Assembly (NCBI GenBank): GCA_965649105.1
Contig: CBFGJP010000052.1
Span: 1 to 18,495, forward strand
DNA: 18,495 nt
Source of the DNA: JAOAFX01 sp965649105
Lineage (GTDB): Bacteria; Hydrothermota; Tepidihabitantia; SM23-42; JAOAFX01
Reading direction: 5' to 3'
Shown here: positions 1 to 5,131 of the stretch, piece after piece
Numbering within the stretch: the first letter of the stretch is position 1
Layout: the number at the start of each line of letters is the position of its first letter
Translations under genes and position numbers: made by a program
Notes under the pieces: model-generated
Told to the model about the DNA's origin: nothing
The model's input: the letters and a program-made list of their open reading frames with translations, nothing else
Databases searched by the model: none

Positions 1-1
1 T

Positions 2-850
2 GACAGGAATAATAAAAAGGGATTTGGGTTTTCATCGGGTTTTAAGGGATTTATAAAAAATTTATTCACGCTTGCAAGTGTGGAGGTGATTGGTGATTCC
101 TTTGATGTTCGGGATATTGGTTATGTGCCCTGGGCAGGGAGAAAGAAGATTATGTTATTTACCGGTCCATATAAGACATATCAAAGAGGGTTTTTGAGGA
201 ATCTATGGATTGGATTGGGGGGTGCGGTAATTCAGATCGCTGGCGAAAAAGAGTGGTCAAAATTGGTTTATTTCTGTTTCAATCCCAATTTCAGGAATAA
301 CTGGGGTGTAAATTTAGAACTTGGGGCGGGTCCATATTATGAGGCGGATACAAACTTTATATTCCATTCTGCACATCTATCAATCTGGGGTAATGGACCA
401 AGGTATAATATCTGGGCAGGTGGAAATGTGAATTATTCTTATAATTACTATCGTGGATTCCTTGCGTATCAGGCATCAACCTGGCACGGCTTTTACTGGA
501 CAATAATGCCCCGTATCTCAATGAATTTTGATTCCTATTTCTGGGTTGAATGGGATACTACCAATACTATCATTTCAATCTGGCCTTCGGCAACACCGAG
601 GATAGATATTACAATCACACCGACGATGACATTGGGGATATTCAATGAATTTGTCTTTAATACACCGGGAACTGATTTTGGTGATACCGAATATTTGAGC
701 AATCGGTTTGGCTTTTTGTTCTCTTACAACTTCAAGCCCAAGAGTTGGCTCTATATTGCCCTGAATGACTACCGGGCAAATCAGGGGAATGGGCTTCAGC
801 TCCAGAATCAGATCGGTGCAATAAAGGCGAAGTATCTGGTGTATTTCTGA
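2..850 (+). CDS. DUF5916-type outer-membrane beta-barrel protein, C-terminal part (5' end outside window)
   Basis: The reading frame is open from base 2, and the first in-window start-like codon (GTG at 80) lies inside the conserved text, so this is the 3' end of a longer gene. The visible 282 residues are rich in Trp, Tyr and Phe with alternating polar and hydrophobic residues, as in transmembrane beta-strands. The end, with SWLYIALNDYR and the closing IGAIKAKYLVYF, matches how DUF5916 proteins finish. That family usually pairs an N-terminal carbohydrate-binding CBM9-like domain with a large outer-membrane barrel. The C-terminal aromatic residue fits an outer-membrane insertion signal. The substrate cannot be told from this part. 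The gene ends with TGA, followed about 100 bases later by a terminator-like hairpin. The family call rests on recalled C-terminal similarity. Confidence 0.75.
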   Translation, partial: DRNNKKGFGFSSGFKGFIKNLFTLASVEVIGDSFDVRDIGYVPWAGRKKIMLFTGPYKTYQRGFLRNLWIGLGGAVIQIAGEKEWSKLVYFCFNPNFRNNWGVNLELGAGPYYEADTNFIFHSAHLSIWGNGPRYNIWAGGNVNYSYNYYRGFLAYQASTWHGFYWTIMPRISMNFDSYFWVEWDTTNTIISIWPSATPRIDITITPTMTLGIFNEFVFNTPGTDFGDTEYLSNRFGFLFSYNFKPKSWLYIALNDYRANQGNGLQLQNQIGAIKAKYLVYF

Positions 851-871
851 TATTCTTTTGCTGATTTTGTA

Positions 872-899
872 TTGACAGCAGGTAAAATTTATATAGGAT
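872..899 (+). promoter_or_regulatory. Sigma-70-type promoter (TTGACA-N16-TAGGAT), probably a relic
   Basis: TTGACA (872-877) and TAGGAT (894-899) are separated by 16 bases. Six bases after the -10 element is an ATG at 906, the same geometry as the promoters before 2210 and 13654. The reading frame it would start is only nine codons long, so this looks like the surviving front of a lost leaderless gene. Confidence 0.4.
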
Positions 900-905
900 A
901 AGACT

Positions 906-935
906 ATGAGAAAAATTGATAAAAAGGCAATATAA
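906..935 (+). pseudogene. Nine-codon micro-ORF at a leaderless start position
   Basis: The frame ATG to TAA encodes MRKIDKKAI. It starts exactly where transcription from the promoter at 872-899 would begin (7 bases after the -10 element) and has no Shine-Dalgarno sequence. It is best read as the first codons of a gene whose body is gone; a tiny leader peptide is the alternative. There is no homology evidence. Confidence 0.25.
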
Positions 936-955
936 GGCAGAGAGGGAGTCAAAAG

Positions 956-993
956 TCAACATTTTTTCAGCAGGTAGAAAAATGTTGATTTTT
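956..993 (+). terminator. Terminator-like hairpin with T-run
   Basis: TCAACATTTTT (956-966) pairs perfectly with AAAAATGTTGA (978-988) around an 11-base loop, followed by five T residues. The stem is AT-rich and so weak, but it lies about 100 bases after the DUF5916 stop codon, where an intrinsic terminator would be expected. Its 3' arm plus T-run recurs at 1698-1713. Confidence 0.4.
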
Positions 994-1047
994 GCATTGG
1001 AGTATGCCTTCTTTCCGCCTGTAGCATAATTCACTACCTGTTCAAGT

Positions 1048-1065
1048 ATTCTAACATGTTAGAAT
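1048..1065. repeat. 18-bp perfect palindrome
   Basis: ATTCTAACATGTTAGAAT is self-complementary over all 18 bases and is followed by a further partial copy of its half-site (TGTTAGAA, 1065-1072). No gene surrounds it. It could be an operator or a footprint of a small repetitive element. Confidence 0.5.
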
Positions 1066-1188
1066 GTTAGAACGAAAGGCTCTACCATGCTTCACCCTTA
1101 TTCATCCTTCTTTAATTCCACGCAAATCTTGAGGTTATCTACATAAACCCTTCGCTCCATCTTTATTTCATTCAAGACATTTGCTAAT

Positions 1189-1230
1189 ATCATTCTCACA
1201 TTCCGGTAATTATGAGAATTTGAGAATGAT
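1189..1230. repeat. 10-bp inverted repeat with 22-base spacer
   Basis: ATCATTCTCA (1189-1198) is the exact reverse complement of TGAGAATGAT (1221-1230). The spacer holds a further GAGAATT motif (1214-1220). It sits in the gene-free stretch between the DUF5916 gene and the FG-GAP relic, and its function is unknown. Confidence 0.45.
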
Positions 1231-1316
1231 GTTTCCTTTTTGAGTTTGCGGAAAAAAGAGAAACTGAATTACTTAAATGTTACTATCTTTTTATTTATTA
1301 TTTAAAAATAATACAT

Positions 1317-1690
1317 TTAGCAATTTTCCCTAAATACACCATCTTCGCTCCAATACCTTATAAAATATACCCCTGCAGGTAAATCTTTTAGTTCTGAACC
1401 GACCGGTTTTATTTCCATACCTGTACTATTGAATACCCGCAGATGCAAATGAGAAGTGCCTTTTGCAATGGAAGGGATATCTCCCTTGATTATTGTGGGG
1501 AAGGCATAAGATGGTCTTATCGGACGGATATTTATTTCCTTCACACCATAGCCCTGCAGTGGAAGCCGACCCATATGCTGTGGGTCATCACCATCCCGGT
1601 CAATATCACCCAGTGCCGGGGATGAGGTGACTGAGATGCTTCTATCTGGATTAAAAGCATAAAAATTTCCACCTGTCCGAATGCTAATTT
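1317..1690 (-). pseudogene. Remnant of FG-GAP/VCBS-type surface protein with C-terminal sorting-like domain
   Basis: The minus-strand frame contains FYAFNPD followed by SSPALGDIDRDGD, typical of FG-GAP/VCBS-like repeats (SSPALGDIDGDGD) in secreted proteins. After a short unrelated join (about 30 residues) comes a C-terminal module: LHLRVFNSTGMEI, then LKDLPAGVYFIRY. This matches the pattern of secretion/sorting domains (L.VFN..G......LPAGVYFIR) at the ends of Bacteroidetes/WOR-3 surface proteins. The usual closing strand is lost: the frame ends RENC-stop where a lysine-containing strand is expected, consistent with a one-base shift in the A-run. The N-terminus is missing and only one repeat remains, so most of the gene has been deleted. 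The ATG at 1763 precedes only non-homologous sequence. Confidence 0.6.
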
Positions 1691-1840
1691 TTGACCAAAA
1701 AATGTTGATTTTTATAAGACTTAAGTGTAAGAAAAAATTCAAAATGCTACAAAAAAATATCAAAAAATAGCCCGATTTTTGACATCAATTTATTGAAATT
1801 TCGGGAGATTTCTGGTTTGCCCAGGAAAAGATGGTTTTAC

Positions 1841-1855
1841 TGACATTTTATGTCA
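1841..1855. promoter_or_regulatory. Palindromic upstream site 1 (TGACAT-N3-ATGTCA)
   Basis: TGACATTTTATGTCA is a 6-3-6 inverted repeat centred at 1848, about 175 bases upstream of the predicted sigma-54 transcription start. It shares its core with two more sites downstream, which suggests binding sites of one dimeric regulator. Confidence 0.55.
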
Positions 1856-1857
1856 AA

Positions 1858-1880
1858 CCACTGACATTAAATGTCAGTGG
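1858..1880. promoter_or_regulatory. Palindromic upstream site 2, 10-bp arms
   Basis: CCACTGACAT and ATGTCAGTGG are perfect complementary arms around TAA, centred at 1869. The centre is 21 bases from site 1, about two helical turns, so two dimers could bind on the same face of the DNA. It is the strongest of the three copies. Confidence 0.6.
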
Positions 1881-1913
1881 CGCGGATGCAGAACTGTCTT
1901 TCATTTGCGCGAT

Positions 1914-1935
1914 TTTGTGGATAATTTGTGGATAA
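1914..1935 (-). promoter_or_regulatory. Two tandem consensus DnaA boxes
   Basis: TTTGTGGATAA occurs twice head-to-tail (1914-1924 and 1925-1935). Each copy contains TGTGGATAA, the reverse complement of the consensus DnaA box TTATCCACA. The 11-base period puts both on the same DNA face. They lie between palindromic sites 2 and 3. They could make the promoter DnaA-responsive, titrate DnaA or belong to an origin; only two perfect boxes are seen here, and dnaA is not in the window. Confidence 0.5.
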
Positions 1936-1938
1936 CTC

Positions 1939-1957
1939 ACTGACATTAGATGTCAGT
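1939..1957. promoter_or_regulatory. Palindromic upstream site 3 (ACTGACAT-N3-ATGTCAGT)
   Basis: The third copy has 8-bp arms around TAG, centred at 1948, about 75 bases upstream of the predicted sigma-54 start. The repeated core plus the nearby -24/-12 element fits an enhancer-binding-protein arrangement. Confidence 0.55.
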
Positions 1958-1968
1958 AAAAAAAATGG

Positions 1969-1990
1969 AAGTATTGAAATTTCAGTACTT
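1969..1990. promoter_or_regulatory. 22-bp imperfect palindrome next to the sigma-54 element
   Basis: AAGTATTGAAATTTCAGTACTT is symmetric except for one T/G pair. It ends seven bases before the -24 element. A related TTATTGAAATTTC occurs at 1790-1802, on the other side of the palindrome cluster. It could be a second regulator site; nothing identifies the protein. Confidence 0.35.
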
Positions 1991-1997
1991 TTGAGCA

Positions 1998-2011
1998 GGC
2001 ACGATTTTTGC
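1998..2011 (+). promoter_or_regulatory. Sigma-54-type promoter (-24 GGCACG, -12 TTGC)
   Basis: GGCACG-ATTT-TTGC matches the sigma-54 consensus TGGCACG-N4-TTGCW at every key position: GG (1998-1999) and GC (2010-2011) are exactly ten bases apart and a T follows. Transcription would start near 2023 and run into the gene at 2210 with a leader of about 187 bases containing a strong hairpin. Three palindromic sites lie 75-175 bases upstream, the usual place for bacterial enhancer-binding proteins. RpoN itself is not in the window. Confidence 0.6.
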
Positions 2012-2063
2012 TATATATGTCTTTTAGATAGTTAAAAGTCTAAACCTCCCCTTCACACTCCCC

Positions 2064-2095
2064 TCCGCCCCGCTGATTCCTCCCGGCGGGGCGGA
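2064..2095 (+). promoter_or_regulatory. GC-rich hairpin in the leader
   Basis: TCCGCCCCGC (2064-2073) pairs perfectly with GCGGGGCGGA (2086-2095) around a 12-base loop. Its GC content contrasts sharply with the AT-rich surroundings. No T-run follows directly, so it is not a typical terminator. It lies between the sigma-54 start and the sigma-70 promoter and would be transcribed only from the former. Confidence 0.5.
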
Positions 2096-2175
2096 TTTGA
2101 AAAATGTTTGAAGGCAGAAGATTAAAGGTGACAATAAAAAGAAAAAAAAGATAATTGAATAAGAAATAAGCGGGC

Positions 2176-2203
2176 TTGACAGGATTTTGTAAATGGCTAT
2201 AAT
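2176..2203 (+). promoter_or_regulatory. Consensus sigma-70 promoter for leaderless transcript
   Basis: TTGACA (2176-2181) and TATAAT (2198-2203) are both perfect consensus hexamers, 16 bases apart. Seven bases after the -10 element is A2210, the first base of the ATG. No Shine-Dalgarno sequence precedes that ATG, so the message is probably leaderless. Confidence 0.7.
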
Positions 2204-2209
2204 TCTATA

Positions 2210-3352
2210 ATGATACATTTGTTTTTAATATCGGTAGTATTATCTAATGAGCTATATACTAAATATTTTGTTTTTAACGATAATTATGCTGAAATTTGGT
2301 ATCTAATACCTGCTGAAAAGGTTTATTCTTTACATTCAATATCTGACTCATTGTATGAATATAAATATCATATTGTTATTAATTCAGAGAATGGGGATAG
2401 AATAATAAGAGAAGGAATTAAAGGCATACGGATTGAGAGCGCGAAAATCGGAAGTTTCGTTCTTGATTGTTTCCCAATTTTTTTATACCCCGCAAAATTC
2501 TATTATAAAATAAATATATCTCTTTTTGGTGAAATGTACTCTGGAAGTGGAGAATTTGAAGTCACTAGTGATACAGTGCTGTTTTATCTTAGTGATATAG
2601 TCTTAGGTTCAAAGACCAGATGTGATACTCTTTTTTCCCGTAAAAGTATAAAATTTACTCCGAAAATCCTACCCGAATATTCCAATCTTGATACCTTATT
2701 TTCTTATTTAGAAATTTATGGGCTTGTCCCTGACAGTCTTTTTTATCTCGTCCATTATCAAATCAAAGATAGTTTGAATCAGATAGTTTATGAGTGCGAA
2801 TTAATGCGCTTAAAATATGAATATTCACAATTTGATACCATATCAATTAGCCTCTGGCATTATCACGAAGGATCTTTTAAATTAATTGTTGAAATATTTG
2901 ATCCTGCATTAAATATAAAATCCAGAAAAGAAAGCATATTTCACATCAAGGAGGTCCTTCCCGAAATCGTTAATGCACTGTTTGCTTGGGAGATTAAATA
3001 CTTAGTTTCGGACCAAGAATATAAAAATTTTCGTAAAAAAACCCGTGCTGAGCAGATTAAATATCTCAAAAAATTTCGGTCTAAGCGGAATTATAAAGAA
3101 TTTGAAAAAAGGTTACTTGAAGCTGACGCGCGCTTTTCTACTTCGTTTATCAAGGGCCGTGATACTCCAATGGGTAGGTATTATATAAACAATGGACCGC
3201 CCGATGAAATTCATGTGTATGGTCCAGACATAGCAACGAGTGTGGATGTTAGGTATAAAGGAGCACACATTGATGAACCGCAAGAGGTGTGGATCTATGA
3301 GTCAAAAGGGATACAGGTAATATTTAAGGATAAAAATAAAGATGGGATTTAG
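2210..3352 (+). CDS. GWxTD-domain protein, ending at an in-frame TAG (probably truncated)
   Basis: The start is the ATG at 2210, placed at the predicted transcription start with no Shine-Dalgarno sequence. The first ~12 residues (MIHLFLISVVLS) are a short hydrophobic export-like segment. Residues ~20-240 look like beta-sandwich sequence. The C-terminal third fits the GWxTD family: a helical part (VSDQEYKNF, then LLEADARF) followed by GRDTPMGRYYINNGPPDEI (316-334) and EVWIYESKGIQVIFKDKNKDG. GWxTD proteins are secreted or surface proteins of unknown function in Gram-negative lineages. The frame stops at TAG (3350-3352) where relatives continue GxYELV. In-frame reading resumes as ELVGLTKIGDKEEE and runs 28 codons to TAA at 3437-3439, just past the next gene's start. 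The TAG looks like a nonsense mutation of a Tyr codon removing only the extreme C-terminus. Confidence 0.7.
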   Translation: MIHLFLISVVLSNELYTKYFVFNDNYAEIWYLIPAEKVYSLHSISDSLYEYKYHIVINSENGDRIIREGIKGIRIESAKIGSFVLDCFPIFLYPAKFYYKINISLFGEMYSGSGEFEVTSDTVLFYLSDIVLGSKTRCDTLFSRKSIKFTPKILPEYSNLDTLFSYLEIYGLVPDSLFYLVHYQIKDSLNQIVYECELMRLKYEYSQFDTISISLWHYHEGSFKLIVEIFDPALNIKSRKESIFHIKEVLPEIVNALFAWEIKYLVSDQEYKNFRKKTRAEQIKYLKKFRSKRNYKEFEKRLLEADARFSTSFIKGRDTPMGRYYINNGPPDEIHVYGPDIATSVDVRYKGAHIDEPQEVWIYESKGIQVIFKDKNKDGI

Positions 3353-3420
3353 GAGTTAGTTGGGTTAACAAAGATTGGGGATAAAGAAGAAGAAGATTAT
3401 TGGCAGGAACGGGAGGAGTT

Positions 3421-3912
3421 ATGGCGTTATATGCGTTAAGGAAGGGAGATAAAGTAGTACTTGTAAGTTCACTAATATCTTTAGTCTTTGTAATGCTATC
3501 CTGTGCTACCAATATTATTGGTGCGAAATTTTATCGACTTTTAGAAAAAGAGCGCGTGTTATATTTAGGTCTTCATAGTATTGATTCTTTAGCTGCGCTT
3601 GAGTATTTGAGTTTACCTTCACCTACTGAGCGTAAATATTTTTATGACCGGTACTGGCAAGGCAAAGACGACGAAAGGCAGGAAATAGAAAAACGCGCCC
3701 AATACGCCTTCAAAGAGTTCGGCAGATATGCGCCCTTAGAGGATATGCGCATACCGATTTATGTACGGTACGGCGAACCGACAAGACGCTATATGATAAC
3801 TCCCGAAAAGAAAATCGGCATTGCAACAAAAGAATTTGTCAGACCTGGTGAAATCTGGGCTTATAAAGATAATGGTGTGGAGTTTGATTTTGTCAAGATT
3901 GATCGTGCCTGA
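3421..3912 (+). pseudogene. GWxTD-family lipoprotein truncated by an insertion sequence
   Basis: The start is the ATG at 3421, preceded by a strong GGGAGGAG (3411-3418); an in-frame TTG at 3400 is less likely. A hydrophobic segment ends in VMLSC, a lipobox, so the mature protein would begin at Cys and be lipid-anchored. The body resembles the C-terminal region of GWxTD proteins (PSPTERKYFYDRYW, IPIYVRYGEPTRRYM, GEIWAYKDNGVEFDFVKIDRA) and pairs with the GWxTD gene just upstream, overlapping that gene's post-TAG codons. The stop codon TGA (3910-3912) is provided by the left end of the insertion sequence, so the native C-terminus is lost. A short frame after the element's right end (VEYLQNISPK, from 5027) could be the displaced tail but is too short to prove. 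Confidence 0.65.
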
Positions 3913-3930
3913 GTCCTCTCCACTTTTTTC

Positions 3931-3959
3931 TTGACAAACTTAATAATTATTTATATGAT
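3931..3959 (+). promoter_or_regulatory. Transposase promoter inside the IS
   Basis: TTGACA (3931-3936), a 17-base spacer and TATGAT (3954-3959) form a near-consensus promoter just inside the left inverted repeat. A ribosome-binding site AAGGAGGT (3965-3972) follows, three bases before the ATG at 3976. Confidence 0.6.
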
Positions 3960-4008
3960 GGGGTAAGGAGGTCATATGAAAAAAATGAGAATTTTTTACC
4001 TTACCCCA
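3959..4008 (+). promoter_or_regulatory. Fold-back hairpin masking the transposase RBS
   Basis: TGGGGTAAGG (3959-3968) pairs perfectly over 10 bases with CCTTACCCCA (3999-4008). The stem takes in the first half of the Shine-Dalgarno sequence, and the loop holds its second half and the start codon. In IS10, read-through RNA from outside folds in a comparable way to block transposase translation; the same role is inferred here. A transcript starting from the internal promoter (about 3966) would lack most of the 5' arm and escape. Confidence 0.45.
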
Positions 4009-5008
4009 CCAAAACATATCAAACAACTGAATAAGTTTATTAAAAATCTGATAGCCAATACACTCCATAGCCACTCACTTAAAAACCTTATTATTATAGC
4101 CCGAGCCTTACTTGAAGTCAAACGGCCAATACTTTCCGAGTTAGCCCGAGAAATACCCTAGGAGATGAAAAATTGATAATCCTCTGGATACTAACCTCCC
4201 TCCAAGACCGTAAATGGCTGGAAATCATGTGTGATTGGACAAAAATCCGCCAATATCCAGTGCTTTCCTTTAGTACCCCCTATCATAAACGGGCAATACC
4301 ACTACTCTGGCTCGTTGCTGACCCCACTGATTTCTCACCCAATAAATTAGAACGGGAAGCAATCCAGTATTTTCTCATCCAAATACCCCCAGCACTCCGT
4401 CCTAAATTAGTCTTTATCGCTGACCGAGGTTATGCTAAGACTGAACTTTTTCATTTTCTTAATGAACTTAAGATGAATTTTGTGATTCGGGTGTGTGTGG
4501 AAAAGTTTGGATAACCACTAAAGACTATCAGGGCTGGATAAGCAGAATTCCCTTATCCGGGGGTGAGATAAAATGGCTACCCCAGGTGATGTATTGCAAA
4601 AAGAATGGAGTCGTCTTAAAATTGCTCATCAAATATGAGAAGGACGACCCATTATATATTGTGAGTAATTTATCTTCTCCTGAGTTAGTATTAGAGATTT
4701 ATGCACGGCGGATGTTGATTGAGGAGGGTTTTCGGGATATTAAGGACGGGTTATTATTTAAGCGTTTGAATTTGTCGCGTGCGGATAAAGTTGGTAAGAT
4801 GTTGTTAGTGGGTGTTTTGGTTTATCTTTTTATTTTAATTGTTGGTGCTCAAGCGATGAAGCATCCCCGGTTGATTGAAGAAATATCAATTTTGCCGAAA
4901 AGGCGAGAATCCAAGCGCTTATTGAGTGTATTTAGAATCGGATTATTGGTAGCAGGTAGGTGTGCATCAATTAAATTCCTTTTACATTTGGTTCCTGAAG
5001 GAGAATAA
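3976..5008 (+). pseudogene. IS4-family DDE transposase, broken by frameshifts
   Basis: The coding sequence is split into three frames: 3976-4161 (N-terminal 61 residues, ending TAG), about 4162-4500, and about 4490-5008. Together they hold the DDE parts of an IS4-family transposase: first Asp in CDWTK, then TPYHKRAIPLLW, second Asp in FIADRGYAK, and a complete Y-(2)-R-(3)-E-(6)-K signature in YARRMLIEEGFRDIK. The second break falls in a GTGTGTGTGG run (4488-4497); removing one GT restores IRVCGKVWITTKDYQGW, so it is a dinucleotide slip. The first break (4159-4185) includes further shifts or a small deletion. Catalytic residues are intact but no full-length protein can be made without recoding. 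Confidence 0.8.
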
Positions 5009-5131
5009 AAAGTGGAGAGGACTCAGTTGAATATCTACAAAATATTTCACCTAAAATGCTATCTACCAATAACTGCCAATCAATTCTAAAATTGTGGAAC
5101 TATTAATGGTAGAATATCCTGTGCAAAAAAG

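Larger units (their letters stand above)
851..1316. other. Gene-free stretch with relic signals
   Basis: No intact gene is visible. The stretch holds a relic promoter and micro-ORF (872-935), a hairpin (956-993), an 18-bp palindrome (1048-1065) and an inverted repeat (1189-1230). On the minus strand a frame without a clear start ends at TAA 1100-1098 and reads coding-like near its end (RRVYVDNLKICVELKKDE). This may be a remnant of a small gene or repetitive element. Confidence 0.5.
978..1713. repeat. 16-bp direct repeat pair bracketing the relic region
   Basis: AAAAATGTTGATTTTT occurs at 978-993 and again at 1698-1713, both on the plus strand and 720 bases apart. Between them lie the palindromes and the decayed FG-GAP fragment. 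The pair may be a recombination or insertion scar, or a recurrent AT-rich hairpin arm. Confidence 0.4.
1764..2209. other. Intergenic control region upstream of the GWxTD locus
   Basis: No gene is visible here. The stretch is a dense set of control signals: three related palindromes, tandem DnaA boxes, an imperfect palindrome, a sigma-54-type element, a GC-rich hairpin and a sigma-70 promoter abutting the next start codon. Confidence 0.6.
3909..5026. mobile_element. IS4-family, IS10-like insertion sequence, 1118 bp
   Basis: Perfect 20-bp terminal inverted repeats bound the element: CTGAGTCCTCTCCACTTTTT at 3909-3928 and its reverse complement at 5007-5026. The ends begin CTGA like those of IS10 and IS50. 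It carries one DDE transposase gene, now frameshifted. The nine bases on either side (TGATCGTGC and TTGAATATC) do not match, so no target duplication is visible although IS10-like elements normally leave one. Rearrangement at one flank or flank decay would explain this. The element cuts the GWxTD lipoprotein gene and lies downstream of the convergent aldolase operon. Confidence 0.85.

Noticed and set aside
575..1034. Minus-strand ORFs opposite and beyond the DUF5916 gene
   Set aside because: They are shadows of a well-supported plus-strand gene, with cysteine- and arginine-rich text and no family pattern.
851..2209. CRISPR array or tRNA gene in the gene-free region
   Set aside because: The repeats are few, unevenly spaced and palindromic rather than regularly spaced, and no cloverleaf was found.
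2024..2218. 64-codon minus-strand ORF across the leader
   Set aside because: It runs through the GC-rich hairpin and promoter signals and has no ribosome site. Its proline/glycine stretch reflects the hairpin sequence.
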